A DNA stretch of 60,740 nucleotides, from contig NZ_JNYE01000035.1 in the NCBI RefSeq assembly GCF_000717185.1, forward strand, positions 1 to 60,740. Direction: 5' to 3'. Shown one piece after another: positions 26,423-35,457 of this stretch (its first letter is position 1; the number at the start of each line of letters is the position of its first letter). Under the pieces are notes generated by a model that was not told the origin of the DNA, searched no databases, and was given only the letters and a program-made list of their open reading frames with translations. Origin of the DNA: Kitasatospora phosalacinea (GTDB lineage: Bacteria > Actinomycetota > Actinomycetes > Streptomycetales > Streptomycetaceae). The translations under genes were made by a program, and so were the position numbers.

Positions 26423-27355
26423 GTGCGCCCGATCGCGCGCCGCCGCACGCTCGTTGCCACCGCTCTCGCCGCCCTGGTGCTCGCCGCGGCGGGCACCGTC
26501 CCCGCCGCCGCCGCGCCGGGCGGGCCGCACGGGCCGGACGGGAACGGCGGGCGGGGCGGCCCGCACCGCCCCGCGTACTACCTGGCGGTCGGGGACTCGC
26601 TGGCGGCGGGCTACCAGTCGACGCCGACCGGCGGGCACGTGGTGGGCCGCGGCTACGCGCAGGACCTGGCCCGGACGCTGGGCGCGCGGGCCGCGCAGGA
26701 GCGCCGCCCGTTCGAGTTCACCGACCTGGGCTGCCCGGGCGAGACCACCGGCACCATGGCGGACGGCGGCTGCCCGTACCCGCACTCCTTCGCCGGCTCC
26801 CAACTGGAGGCCGCCGTCGCCTACTTGGAGGCGCACCGGAAGGACGAGGTGCTGGTGACCATCGACATCGGCGCCAACGACGTGCAGCGCTGCGCCGCGG
26901 GCGGGACGCTGGACCTGCCGTGCGCGCTGAACGGCATCGAGCAGGTCCGCACCGGGCTCGACCGGATCCTGGGCGAGCTGCGGGCCGCGGCGGGCCCGCA
27001 CACCCGGATCGTCGGGATGAACCTGTACGACCCGTTCCTGGCCGCCTGGGTGACCGGCGACCGGGGCAGGGAACTCGCCACCGCCTCCGTGCAGTTGAGC
27101 GATTCGCTGAACCGGGTGATCGGGTCGGTGGACGCCCGCCACCGCGTCCCGACGGCCGACGTGGCGGGTGCCTTCGCCACCGACGCCTTCGCGCCGACGG
27201 TGCCGCTGGGCGGGCAGCAGGTGCCGCTGAACGTGGCCCGGATCCTGCAGTGGACCAACATGGCGCGCGGCGACATCCACGCCAACGACGCGGGCTACCA
27301 GGTGATCGCGGACGCCTTCCTGGCCGAGCTGCCCGCGCGGTACCCGAAGCGGTGA
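26423..27355 (+). CDS. Secreted SGNH/GDSL-family esterase or lipase
   Basis: A protein of 310 residues. A signal peptide occupies about the first 31 residues (RRR, LVATALAALVLAAAGTV, then an AAA cleavage region). A Gly/Pro/His-rich linker follows. The GDSL block is AVGDSLAAGYQS, block III is IDIGANDV, and the Asp-His pair is in DIHANDAGYQ. It hydrolyses esters outside the cell. GTG at 26423 was chosen for its GGAGG six bases upstream and the clean signal peptide. Confidence 0.9.
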   Translation: MRPIARRRTLVATALAALVLAAAGTVPAAAAPGGPHGPDGNGGRGGPHRPAYYLAVGDSLAAGYQSTPTGGHVVGRGYAQDLARTLGARAAQERRPFEFTDLGCPGETTGTMADGGCPYPHSFAGSQLEAAVAYLEAHRKDEVLVTIDIGANDVQRCAAGGTLDLPCALNGIEQVRTGLDRILGELRAAAGPHTRIVGMNLYDPFLAAWVTGDRGRELATASVQLSDSLNRVIGSVDARHRVPTADVAGAFATDAFAPTVPLGGQQVPLNVARILQWTNMARGDIHANDAGYQVIADAFLAELPARYPKR

Positions 27356-27358
27356 CGG

Positions 27359-27378
27359 CCCCGGCCGGAGGGCCGGGG
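27359..27378. terminator. Bidirectional hairpin between GDSL and CBS genes
   Basis: Perfect 8-bp stem CCCCGGCC/GGCCGGGG with loop GGAG, filling the 24-bp gap between the convergent genes. Confidence 0.78.
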
Positions 27379-27379
27379 T

Positions 27380-27802
27380 TCAGGGCGCGGTGATGGTGGT
27401 GACGAACTCGGCGAGGCGCTCGTGCGAGAGGTGGCGGGCGATGTCCGCCTCGCTGATCATGCCGACGAGCTGGTGGTCCGGGTGGTTGATCACCGGCAGG
27501 CGGCGCACCCGTTCCTCCTCCATCACCTGCAGCACGAGGTCCGCCTCCTCGTCCTCCTCGATCACCCTCGGGCGCCCGACCGCGAGCTCCACGCAGCGGA
27601 CGGCCGCGGGGTCGCGCCCCTCGGCGACGCACTTGAGGACGATGTCGCGGTCGGTGAGGATGCCCAGCAGCTTCTGCTCCTCGCCGCAGATCGGCAGCGC
27701 GCCGACGCCGCGGTCGCGCATGATCCGGGCGGCTTCGGCGAGGGTCTGCCCGCCGGTGACGCACTCCGCTCCGGGGTGCATGATCTCTTTCGCGGTGGTC
27801 AT
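27380..27802 (-). CDS. Twin CBS-domain protein
   Basis: A protein of 140 residues with two CBS units: about 5-62 (ECVTGGQTLAEAARIMRDRG, VGALPICGEEQKLLGILTDR then DIV) and about 75-135 (EEDEEADLVLQVMEEERVRR, LPVINHPDHQLVGMISEADI). CBS pairs bind adenosine nucleotides and act as energy sensors. GGAGG precedes the ATG. No fused catalytic domain. A role as a stand-alone redox/energy regulator is known for similar proteins but is only inferred here. Confidence 0.92.
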   Translation of the reverse strand: MTTAKEIMHPGAECVTGGQTLAEAARIMRDRGVGALPICGEEQKLLGILTDRDIVLKCVAEGRDPAAVRCVELAVGRPRVIEEDEEADLVLQVMEEERVRRLPVINHPDHQLVGMISEADIARHLSHERLAEFVTTITAP

Positions 27803-27910
27803 GGCCGGACCTCCCGAGGTGGCTGGCGCACGGCGGCCCCGTGCACGGTACGTCCGTCCCTCCATGCTCGCCCCGGGTCGGGGCGGCCCGCCACCGCTGG
27901 GGCCGGCCGC

Positions 27911-28870
27911 TCAGGCCGCGTGCGGCGGCGCCATCCGCAACTGGCCCTGTCCGTCGGCGCGTTCGGCGGCCGCGGCGACCTCCGGGAGTTCCAGCTGCTC
28001 GACGCCCGGATCGGCGTCCGGGCCGCCACCGCCCTCCGCCGGGCCGGTCGCGCCGGCGGCCCGGGCCGCCCCGGCGGCCTGCGCGGTGGCCTGCGCAGTG
28101 GCCTGCGCGGTGGCGCGTTCGGTGGAGCTCTCCAGGAAGCGCAGCAGCTCGACCGGGAACGGCAGCACCAGGGTCGAGTTCTTCTCCGCGGCGACCTCCA
28201 CCACGGTCTGCAGCAGCCGCAGTTGGAGCGCCGCGGGCGTCTCGGCCATCACCTTCGCGGCCTCCGAGAGCCGCGCGGACGCCTGGAACTCGCCGTCGGC
28301 GGTGATGATCCGGGCCCGCCGCTCCCGGTCGGCCTCGGCCTGCCGGGCCATCGAGCGCTTCATCGACTCGGGCAGCGCCACGTCCTTGATCTCGACCCGG
28401 TCGATCTGGACGCCCCAGCCCAACGCGGGGCTGTCCAGCATCAGTTCGAGCCCCTGGTTGATCGGCTCCCGGTTGGCCAGCAGGTCGTCCAGCTCGCTCT
28501 TGCCGATGATCGACCGCAGCGAGGTCTGCGCGACCTGCGACATCGCGAAGCCGTAGTCCTGGACGTCGACGATCGCCTTCACCGGGTCGACCACCTTGAA
28601 GTACACCACCGCGTCGACCCGGACGGTCACGTTGTCGCGGGTGATGCCCTCCTGCGCGGGGACCGGCATCGTGACGGTCTGCACGTTCACCCGGCGCAAC
28701 CGGTCCGCGACGGGCCGGATCCGGGCCAGCCCCGGCCCGCGCACCCCGTCCAGCACCCGCCCGAACCGGAACACCACCCCGCGCTGGGTCTGCTGCACCA
28801 TCCGCACGCCCAACCCGGCGTACACCGCCAGCAGCACCAGCAGCGCGATCAGCACGTCGACCACGACCAT
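27911..28870 (-). CDS. SPFH/slipin-family membrane protein
   Basis: A protein of 319 residues. One N-terminal membrane segment (VVVDVLIALLVLLAVYAGLG) is followed by the SPFH domain: QQTQRGVVFRFGRVLDGVRG, PVPAQEGITRDNVTVRVDAV and SQVAQTSLRSIIGKSELDDL. The coiled part after that has RQAEADRERRARIITADGEF. A C-terminal Ala-rich extension includes three in-frame copies of ATAQ coded by 12-bp DNA repeats. Slipins form rings at membrane microdomains. No NfeD partner is adjacent. GAGGTGA is the ribosome site. Confidence 0.9.
   Translation of the reverse strand: MVVVDVLIALLVLLAVYAGLGVRMVQQTQRGVVFRFGRVLDGVRGPGLARIRPVADRLRRVNVQTVTMPVPAQEGITRDNVTVRVDAVVYFKVVDPVKAIVDVQDYGFAMSQVAQTSLRSIIGKSELDDLLANREPINQGLELMLDSPALGWGVQIDRVEIKDVALPESMKRSMARQAEADRERRARIITADGEFQASARLSEAAKVMAETPAALQLRLLQTVVEVAAEKNSTLVLPFPVELLRFLESSTERATAQATAQATAQAAGAARAAGATGPAEGGGGPDADPGVEQLELPEVAAAAERADGQGQLRMAPPHAA
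28078..28113. repeat. Three 12-bp tandem repeats inside the slipin gene
   Basis: CCTGCGCGGTGG repeated three times with one substitution, coding the ATAQ repeat of the C-terminal tail; the copy number could vary by slippage without a frameshift. Confidence 0.8.
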
Positions 28871-28976
28871 CGCCGTCACCTCGACCCGGGAGGGGGGAAC
28901 CGGGGAACCGGGCCGCACCCCGGCCCGCACCTCCACGCTACTCCGCCGCCTCCCGTCCCGGAGCGGTCACCGAACG

Positions 28977-28982
28977 TAGGAT
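28977..28982 (+). promoter_or_regulatory. -10 element TAGGAT of the uracil-DNA glycosylase gene
   Basis: An exact actinobacterial housekeeping -10 hexamer ends 8 bases before the ATG at 28990, so the message is probably leaderless. No good -35 is seen. Confidence 0.45.
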
Positions 28983-28989
28983 TCCGTCC

Positions 28990-29745
28990 ATGGAACCGCC
29001 CCACGAGTCCGCCCCCGCCGTCCTCGCCCCGCAGACCCGGGGCATCGCCGAGCTGGACGAACTGGTGGTCCACTGCCGGGCCTGCCCCCGGCTGGTCGCC
29101 TGGCGCGAGGAGACCGCGCTGGTCAAGCGCAGGGCGTTCCAGGACCAGGAGTACTGGGCCCGGCCGATCCCCGGCTTCGGGCCGTACGACGCCGAGCTGG
29201 TGCTGGTCGGCCTCGCCCCCGCCGCGCACGGCGGCAACCGCACCGGCCGGATCTTCACCGGCGACCCCTCCGGCGACCTGCTGTACGCCTCGCTGCACCG
29301 GCTCGGCCTGGCCAACCGGCCGGAATCCACCTGGCGCGGCGACGGCCTGCGGCTGCGCGGCGTGCGGATCACCGACCCGGTGCGGTGCGCCCCGCCGGAG
29401 AACAAGCCCACCAACGCCGAGCGCGACACCTGCCGCCCGTGGATCGTCCGCGAGTTCGAGGAGATGCGCCCCACCGTCCGCGCCGTGGTCGCCCTCGGCG
29501 GCTTCGCCTGGCAGGCCGTCCTGCCGGTCCTGGCCGCCGCGGGCTGGCGGGTGCCCCGCCCGAAGCCGGTGTTCGGCCACGGCGCCCACGCCGTCCTCCC
29601 CGCCGCCGACGGCGGCCCCGAACTGCACCTCTTCGGCTGCTTCCACGTCAGCCCCCGCAACACCTACACCGGCCGCCTCACCCCCGCGATGGTCGACGAC
29701 CTGCTGCGCACGGCGGCCGTCGCGGCCGGTCTGGACCCGGCCTGA
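28990..29745 (+). CDS. Uracil-DNA glycosylase, Fe-S family 4/5 (UDGb-like)
   Basis: A protein of 251 residues. The N-terminal Cys pair CRACPRLVAWRE and later Cys residues (DPVRCAPPENKPTNAERDTC) would hold a 4Fe-4S cluster. Motif A is GLAPAAHGGNRTGRIFTGD, with Ala where family 4 has Glu, which points to family 5. Motif B is HVSPRNTYTGR. The enzyme removes uracil and some other deaminated bases from DNA as the first step of base excision repair. Confidence 0.93.
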   Translation: MEPPHESAPAVLAPQTRGIAELDELVVHCRACPRLVAWREETALVKRRAFQDQEYWARPIPGFGPYDAELVLVGLAPAAHGGNRTGRIFTGDPSGDLLYASLHRLGLANRPESTWRGDGLRLRGVRITDPVRCAPPENKPTNAERDTCRPWIVREFEEMRPTVRAVVALGGFAWQAVLPVLAAAGWRVPRPKPVFGHGAHAVLPAADGGPELHLFGCFHVSPRNTYTGRLTPAMVDDLLRTAAVAAGLDPA

Positions 29746-29773
29746 GCACCGCGGGGGGCTCTTCTCCCGGCTC

Positions 29774-30631
29774 TCAGCGCAGCTTCCCCGGTCGGCGGGC
29801 GGCCTGTTCCCAGACCTGCGGGAGCAGTTCGCGGGCGAAGGCCAGCTCGGCGGTCTGGCGGCCGTAGAGCGCGCCGTAGCCGAAGCTGCCGTCGGAGAGG
29901 GTGCGGAGGGCGTCGCGGGCGACGGCGGCGTCCTGGTGGCGGCCGAGGACGTCCTGGAGGGCCTTCATCCGGCGGGTGAAGGCGCGGGCGGGGCGGCCGG
30001 CCGTCTCGCCGGCGTAGCGGGCGCGCTTGGCGGCCTTGCGGGCGTCGTGCAGGGCGCGTTCGAGGGCGGGGCCCTCGGGGGTGCGGCGGGCGAGGGCGAG
30101 GCGTTCGGCGGTGCGGCGGTGCTCGCGGCGCAGGGTGCGGGTGAGTTCGGGCCCGTAGGGCTTCGCGGCGCGGGAGTTGAGGGGCGGGTCGGCGGCGAGT
30201 GCGGTGAGCGCGGCGAGCAGGCGGCGGAAGCGTGCGGTGTCGAGGGTGGCGAGGACGCGGGTGCGGGCGTCGCCGGTCTCGCGGGCGTGCCAGGCGGTGA
30301 GTTCGCCGAGGACGCGGTCGCGCCCGCTGCCGGGGGGCAGCTCGCGGGCCTGGGCGAGCAGGCGGGCGCCGAGCACTTCGGCGTCGCGGGCGCGGCCGAG
30401 GGCCCGGCCGAGCCAGCGCAGTTCGTCCTCGGTGGCGGTGTGGTCGCCGCGCAGGTGGCGGCGGTGGGTGCGCAGGGCGCTGCGCAGGCGGCGGGCGGCG
30501 ACGCGCATCCGGTGGACGGCGTCGGGCCGGTCGGCGCGGACGTCGGGTTCGAGGGCGGCGAGTTCGGCGGCCTGGGTGCGCAGGCGCGCGGCGATGGCCT
30601 CCCCTGCGCTGCCGTCCGTCCGGTGGGCCAC
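29774..30631 (-). CDS. CHAD-domain protein
   Basis: About 285 residues, all-helical and rich in Arg and His. It has the CHAD hallmarks DAVHRMRVAARRLRSALRTH near the start, RDAEVLGARL, HDARKAAKRARYAGE and MKALQDVLGRHQDA. CHAD domains bind polyphosphate through conserved basic residues. No CYTH phosphatase domain is fused. GTG at 30631 was preferred to an upstream GTG (30673) because GGAAGGA lies shortly ahead of it. It is divergent from the P450 gene. Confidence 0.88.
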   Translation of the reverse strand: MAHRTDGSAGEAIAARLRTQAAELAALEPDVRADRPDAVHRMRVAARRLRSALRTHRRHLRGDHTATEDELRWLGRALGRARDAEVLGARLLAQARELPPGSGRDRVLGELTAWHARETGDARTRVLATLDTARFRRLLAALTALAADPPLNSRAAKPYGPELTRTLRREHRRTAERLALARRTPEGPALERALHDARKAAKRARYAGETAGRPARAFTRRMKALQDVLGRHQDAAVARDALRTLSDGSFGYGALYGRQTAELAFARELLPQVWEQAARRPGKLR

Positions 30632-30733
30632 GTCGTCACGTCCTTCCGTGCTGTCCCAGCGTAGGCCGTCCACGAACGCCTGTCCGTTCCGCCGCGCGGC
30701 AACCGTCCGCGCCCGACCTCACCCGCCGAACAG

Positions 30734-30785
30734 CCGTTCCGCCGCCGTTCCGCCGCCGTTCCGCCGCTGTCCCGCCGCTGTCCCG
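30734..30785. repeat. 11-bp tandem repeat in a divergent promoter region
   Basis: Three exact copies of CCGTTCCGCCG, then one and a half copies of CTGTCCCGCCG, between the CHAD and P450 genes. Confidence 0.85.
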
Positions 30786-30857
30786 TCCGACCGGTCGGTG
30801 AACCGGGGCGCGCGGCGCGGTGGTTCGGGCCCGATCGGGCGGGCCTACGGTGGGGGG

Positions 30858-32234
30858 ATGTCGTCGATCCCCGCCGTGCCCGTCTTCACCGCCGCGACCG
30901 CGCCGGGTGCCCTGCCGGTGCTGGGGCACGGGCTGCGGCTGCTGCGCGGGCCGGTCGGGTTCCTGTCCTCGCTGCACGAGCACGGCGATCTGGTGGCGGT
31001 GCGACTGGGGCCAACGACGGCCCAAGTACCGTGCCATCCGGCGTTGTTGGCCCAGGTGCTGGAGGACGACCGGCTGTTCGACAAGGGCGGGGTGTTCTAC
31101 GACCGGGCGCGCGACGTGGCGGGGAACGGGCTGGTGACCTGCCCGCACCGGGACCACCGGCGGCAGCGCCGGCTCGTCCAGTCGGCGTTCCGGCGCCCGC
31201 AGTTGGCGCACCACGCGGGCGCGGTGCGGGCCGAGGTGGACGCGGCCGCCGCGGACTGGCGGCCGGGGCTGGTGGTGGACGCGTTCCCGCTGTTCTACGG
31301 GATCGCGCTGCGCACCCTGGCCCGGACGCTGTACTCGACCGCGATCGACGCCGAACTGGCGACGGGGGTGGAGCGGGCCTTCGACACCGTGCTGAACGGG
31401 CTGTTCCGGCAGATGTTCCTGCCCGCCCCGGTGCGCCGCCTGCCGCTGCCCGCGAACCTGCGCTACCGCCGGGCGCTGGCCTACCTGCACGCCGCCACCC
31501 GGCAGCTGGTCGCCGCCCACCGGAGCGGGGAGGCCGGCGGGGACGGCGACCTGCTCTCGGCGCTGCTGGCCGCCGCCGACGAGGACGAGGGCGGCGCGGG
31601 CGGGGCCGGGCTGAGCGACGCCGAGGTGCACGACCAGGTGGTCACGCTGCTGGCGGCGGGCACCGAGACCGTCGCGGCGACGCTGACCTGGACGCTGTGG
31701 CGGCTGTCGCTCCACCCGGCGGCGGCCGAGCAGGTGCGGGCCGAGCTGGACGCGGTGCTGCCGCACGGGCGGGCGCCGCGGCCGGAGGACCTGCCCCGGC
31801 TGGCCGCGGTCGACCGGGTGGTGTCGGAGACGCTGCGGCTGCACCCGCCGGGCTGGCTGTTCACCCGGATCACCACCGCCCCGACCGAGCTGGCCGGGCG
31901 TCCGCTGCCGACCGGCAGCACGCTGGTGTTCTCGCCCGCGGCGGTCTCCCGGCACCCGGCCGCGCACCGCTCCCCCGCCGTGTTCGACCCGGACCGCTGG
32001 CGGCCGGAGCGGGTCACCCCGGCCGCCCGGCAGGGGTTCCTGCCGTTCGGCACGGGGGCCCGCAAGTGCGTCGGCGACCTGTTCGCCCGCGCCGAGTGCA
32101 CCCTCGTCCTGGCGGCGCTGCTGTCGCGCTGGCGGCTCGTCCCGGAGCCGGGCGCCGACCTGCGTCCCGTTCCGCTGGCGACCGTGCTGCGTCCGCGCCG
32201 GTTGCGGCTGCGGCTGCGGCTGGTCGAGCGGTGA
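30858..32234 (+). CDS. Cytochrome P450 monooxygenase
   Basis: A protein of 458 residues with all P450 landmarks: I-helix LLAAGTETVAATLTW, K-helix SETLRLHPPG (ExxR), the meander FDPDRWRPER, and the heme loop FLPFGTGARKCVGD with the ligand Cys404. The architecture (PVLGHGLRLLRGPVGFLSSL near the start, AGTET) resembles the fatty-acid or terpene-hydroxylating class rather than the common short actinobacterial class. No ferredoxin, terpene synthase or other biosynthetic gene is next to it, so the substrate is unknown. GGGGGG lies right ahead of the ATG. Confidence 0.95.
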   Translation: MSSIPAVPVFTAATAPGALPVLGHGLRLLRGPVGFLSSLHEHGDLVAVRLGPTTAQVPCHPALLAQVLEDDRLFDKGGVFYDRARDVAGNGLVTCPHRDHRRQRRLVQSAFRRPQLAHHAGAVRAEVDAAAADWRPGLVVDAFPLFYGIALRTLARTLYSTAIDAELATGVERAFDTVLNGLFRQMFLPAPVRRLPLPANLRYRRALAYLHAATRQLVAAHRSGEAGGDGDLLSALLAAADEDEGGAGGAGLSDAEVHDQVVTLLAAGTETVAATLTWTLWRLSLHPAAAEQVRAELDAVLPHGRAPRPEDLPRLAAVDRVVSETLRLHPPGWLFTRITTAPTELAGRPLPTGSTLVFSPAAVSRHPAAHRSPAVFDPDRWRPERVTPAARQGFLPFGTGARKCVGDLFARAECTLVLAALLSRWRLVPEPGADLRPVPLATVLRPRRLRLRLRLVER

Positions 32235-32238
32235 GGGG

Positions 32239-32270
32239 CGGCCGGGCGCTGGGGCGCGGGGGCCCGGCCG
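32239..32270. terminator. Possible terminator between P450 and esterase genes
   Basis: 9-bp stem CGGCCGGGC/GCCCGGCCG with a 14-base loop, in the 49-bp gap between convergent genes. Confidence 0.45.
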
Positions 32271-32283
32271 GGCGCGGCGGGGC

Positions 32284-33267
32284 TCAGCCGGTGGGCTCCG
32301 GGGCGAGCCCCTGGTCGGCGAGCCAGGCGAGCTGCCTGACGGGGGTGGAGCCGTAGCCGCCGCCGTGGTCGGCGAAGCGCCAGGCCTCGATGGCGGCGGG
32401 GCCGCCGTAGCGGTTGTAGGCGGCGTAGACGGTGGAGGGCGGGCAGACCGGGTCCATCAGGCCGACGCTGAACAGGGCGGGGGCGGTGGCGCGGGGGGCG
32501 AAGTGGACGCCGTCGAAGTAGTCGAGGGTGGCGAGGGTCTGCTCCTCCTTCTCGCGGCTGTGCCAGCGCAGGTACTTGGCGATCTCGGGGTAGGGGCCGT
32601 CGCCGGAGATCTGCACGGCGCGCCGGAAGTGGCACAGGAACGGGACGTCGCTGAGCAGGGCGGCGACCCGGTCGGGGGCGAGGGCGGCCACGGCGAGGGC
32701 GAGGCCGCCGCCCTGGCTGGAGCCGGAGACGACCGCGCGGGCCGGGTCGGTGCCGGGCAGGTGCGGGAGAGCGTCGAGGGCGCGGACGCAGTCGGTGATC
32801 AGGCGGCGGTAGTAGTAGTTCGCCGGGGAGTCGATGCCGCGGGTCATGAAGCCCTCGGCCCACTGGGTGCCGTCGCCCTCGCCGCGGTCGGGGGTGTCGT
32901 GGCCCTGGCCGCGGCTGTCGACGACCAGGTGGGCGTAGCCGGCGGCGGGCGGCAGCAGGTGTTCGCCGGGCAGGGCGCGGCCGCCGCTGTAGCCGATGTA
33001 CTTGACGACGACGGGCAGCGGTGCGGTGGCGCCGCGGGGCAGCAGCAGCCAGGCGGCGACGGGTTCGCCGTTCCAGCCGGGGAAGCGGACGTCGTGGACG
33101 TCGAAGGCGGTGAGCCGGGTGTCGGTGCGCAGTTCGGCGGTGACGGTGCCGCCGGCGGCGCGGGCGGTGGCGAGGGTGTCGGCCCAGAAGGCGTCGAAGT
33201 CGGCGGGGGCGGTGAGGGCGGGGCGGTAGGCCCGGAGGTCGTCGAGGTCGATGTCGGTGAGCGGCAC
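32284..33267 (-). CDS. Acetyl-xylan-esterase-like (AXE1/CAH, CE7) deacetylase
   Basis: A protein of 327 residues. CE7 features are VVDSRGQGHDTPD, the nucleophile elbow GSSQGGGLAL (Ser184), the acid in GLMDPVCPPSTVYAAYN, and the His in FADHGGG. CE7 enzymes remove acetyl groups from short oligosaccharides inside the cell, matching the absence of a signal peptide. It is the last gene of the leftward sugar operon, 6 bp after GH95, so it probably deacetylates imported oligosaccharides to let the glycosidases work. Confidence 0.92.
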   Translation of the reverse strand: MPLTDIDLDDLRAYRPALTAPADFDAFWADTLATARAAGGTVTAELRTDTRLTAFDVHDVRFPGWNGEPVAAWLLLPRGATAPLPVVVKYIGYSGGRALPGEHLLPPAAGYAHLVVDSRGQGHDTPDRGEGDGTQWAEGFMTRGIDSPANYYYRRLITDCVRALDALPHLPGTDPARAVVSGSSQGGGLALAVAALAPDRVAALLSDVPFLCHFRRAVQISGDGPYPEIAKYLRWHSREKEEQTLATLDYFDGVHFAPRATAPALFSVGLMDPVCPPSTVYAAYNRYGGPAAIEAWRFADHGGGYGSTPVRQLAWLADQGLAPEPTG

Positions 33268-33273
33268 GGCGGT

Positions 33274-35457
33274 TCAGCTCCGGTGGTGTTCGAGGTGCAG
33301 GGGGGTGGGGTGCCCGGCGCGCAGGTGGACGCTCAGCGGGGGGCGCTCGGGGTCGGTGCCGAGGTGGACGGTGACGGTGCGGTCGGTGTCGGCGGTCAGG
33401 ACGGCGTCGACCCGGCCCTCGGCGGTGTCCCAGCTGAGCGTGGTCAGCGTGGTCCGGCAGCGGGTGCGCAGGCCGCGGACGGTCCCGCGGGGCAGGTGGG
33501 CGGGCGGGGCGGGGAGCAGGACGATGCGTTCGGGGGTGGAGTGCAGGAGAGCTTCGATCAGCACGCCGGGGAGGGTGTGGGCGGCGTCGGCGTTGTAGAC
33601 GTCGAGGCGCGGGTAGTGCGAGCTCATCAGCGCGGCGTGGAAGAACTGCCCGTGCAGGACGGCGTCGAGGGCCTCGCCGAGCAGGTCGGCGTCGCCGAGC
33701 CGGGCGGCGATCAGGGCGCGGTGCAGGTGGCCGTGGGCGGAGTGGTTCTCGCTGCCGCGCAGTTGGAGGGCGCGGTGGGCGGCGGTGGCGAGTCCGGGGG
33801 TGTCGAGGGGGTTGACCTCGCCGAGCGGCCAGACCGGGTGGAGGTGGCTGAGGTGCCGGTGCTCCTGGTCGTCGGGGGCGGCGGGCCAGGCCCATTCGGC
33901 CAGTGCGCCTTCGGAGTTGAGCAGGTAGGGGGGCAGCCGGTCGGCGAGCCGGTGGTGGCCGGTGGCGGTGAGGGTGTGGCGGGCGGCGGCGAGGTCCATG
34001 GCGGCGTTGACGCTGATCGGGCTGTCGGCGCCGAGGGGGGTGTTCTCGGGCGAGTAGGAGGGGACGTACTGCAGGCGGCCGTCGGGGCCGGTGCGGGTGA
34101 GGAAGGCGCGGTAGAAGTCGGCGGCCTCGGCGAGGGCGGGGCCGGTCAGGGTGTCGGCCGTGGCGGTGTCGCCGGTGGTGTCGACGTGGTCGAGCAGGGG
34201 TTGCAGCAGCCAGTGGGCACCGGCGGTCCACAGGTGCAGCGGGTAGTCCTCGCTGTAGTGGTAGGCGTGGCCGGAGCGGCCGTCGGTGTGGGCGGGGGCG
34301 ACGATGCCGGGCAGACCGAACAGGCGGCGGGCGTTGCTCCGCCAGTCGTCCAACTGGCGTGCGACGAAGGCGGCGTGGGCGTGGCTGACTTCGGGGAGGG
34401 CGGCCGCGGCGGCGGAGGAGACCTGGAGGTTGAGGTTGGCGTCGCAGGTCAGGGCGCCGCTCCAGGCGGTGTCCCAGGAGCCGGTCCACAGGCCGGTGAG
34501 CCGGGGCGGCAGGACGCCCGCGGAGCTGAGCAGGTGGTAGCGCCCGGCGTCGAACAGCCGCTCCAGCAGGGCGGGTCGGTGCGCGGCGGGGTCGGCGAGC
34601 AGCGCGGAGCCGGGCAGCGCGCGGTGCTCCTCGGGGGCGCCGAGGTCGAGGGCGACCCGGTCGTAGGCGGGGGTGTGCCGGGCGAGGTGGCGTTCCAGCA
34701 GTTCGGGGTACGGGCGGTCGGGGAGGGCGGGCGGCTGCGGGTCCTCCCAGGGGTGGACGCGGGTGAGCAGCAGGACTTCGGCGCAGCCCTCGGCGTGCAC
34801 GGCGGCGTCCGCGGTGCGCAGGGTGCCGCCGGTGGTGCGGACGTGCGTCCAGCAGGTGTAGCCGTGGCCGGAGCCGCCGGGGTAGCGGACGTCGGTGCGC
34901 AGCACGGCGCCGCCGGGTTCGCTGCTCGCGGTGGTGCGGACGGCCGAGTCGGCCGGGGCGCCGTCGAGTTGCCAGTGGTGGGTCAACTCGACGGTGCCGG
35001 TGCGGACTTCGCGGTGGACGACCAGGTCGTCGGCGCGTGAGGCGAAGGTTTCGGCGCGGCGGCCGTCCCAGCGGGTGGTGACCCGGCCGGTGCGGTGGTC
35101 GACCTCGCGGCGGTAGTCGCCGACGGGGGCGGCGGGGCGGCGCAGCCGGAGGGCGAGGGCGGGGTGGAAGGGGCGGACCCACTGGAGCGGGCCGGTGACG
35201 TGGCGGGCGACGGCCTCGCGGGCGCGGCCGGCCAGGACGGCGTCCCGCAGCTGCTCCAGTTCGGCGGCCAGGTCGGGGGCGAGGGCGTCCTCGCCCCCGT
35301 TGGGGCACACCAGCAGGTGGTGGTTGACGACGATCAGTTCGTCGTCGGTGCGGCCGTGCACCATGGCGCCGTGGGTGCCGTTGCCGGTGAGGAAGGCGTC
35401 CTCCCAGCGGGCGGCCGGGGCGGGTTCCCAACTGCCTCGTGGGCGCTGCGCGTTCAC
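33274..35457 (-). CDS. Glycoside hydrolase family 95 (alpha-L-fucosidase/alpha-L-galactosidase type)
   Basis: A protein of 727 residues. The N-terminal part (WEDAFLTGNGTHGAMVHGRT, VVNHHLLVCPN) matches the GH95 beta-sandwich start, while the (alpha/alpha)6 core has LTGLWTGSWDTAWSGALTCD, ANLNLQVSSAAAAALPEV, PSYSPENTPLG, ISVNAAMDLAAARH and HRHLSHLHPVWPLGEV. GH95 enzymes are inverting and best known for alpha-1,2-L-fucose linkages; members acting on L-galactose also exist. The GTG at 35457 overlaps the GH42 stop (GTGA) and has no ribosome site of its own, so translation is coupled. No signal peptide. Confidence 0.92.
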   Translation of the reverse strand: MNAQRPRGSWEPAPAARWEDAFLTGNGTHGAMVHGRTDDELIVVNHHLLVCPNGGEDALAPDLAAELEQLRDAVLAGRAREAVARHVTGPLQWVRPFHPALALRLRRPAAPVGDYRREVDHRTGRVTTRWDGRRAETFASRADDLVVHREVRTGTVELTHHWQLDGAPADSAVRTTASSEPGGAVLRTDVRYPGGSGHGYTCWTHVRTTGGTLRTADAAVHAEGCAEVLLLTRVHPWEDPQPPALPDRPYPELLERHLARHTPAYDRVALDLGAPEEHRALPGSALLADPAAHRPALLERLFDAGRYHLLSSAGVLPPRLTGLWTGSWDTAWSGALTCDANLNLQVSSAAAAALPEVSHAHAAFVARQLDDWRSNARRLFGLPGIVAPAHTDGRSGHAYHYSEDYPLHLWTAGAHWLLQPLLDHVDTTGDTATADTLTGPALAEAADFYRAFLTRTGPDGRLQYVPSYSPENTPLGADSPISVNAAMDLAAARHTLTATGHHRLADRLPPYLLNSEGALAEWAWPAAPDDQEHRHLSHLHPVWPLGEVNPLDTPGLATAAHRALQLRGSENHSAHGHLHRALIAARLGDADLLGEALDAVLHGQFFHAALMSSHYPRLDVYNADAAHTLPGVLIEALLHSTPERIVLLPAPPAHLPRGTVRGLRTRCRTTLTTLSWDTAEGRVDAVLTADTDRTVTVHLGTDPERPPLSVHLRAGHPTPLHLEHHRS

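Noticed and set aside
30858..32234. Terpene biosynthetic cluster around the P450
   Set aside because: No terpene synthase, ferredoxin or prenyl-transferase gene is adjacent; the P450 stands alone between CHAD and sugar genes.
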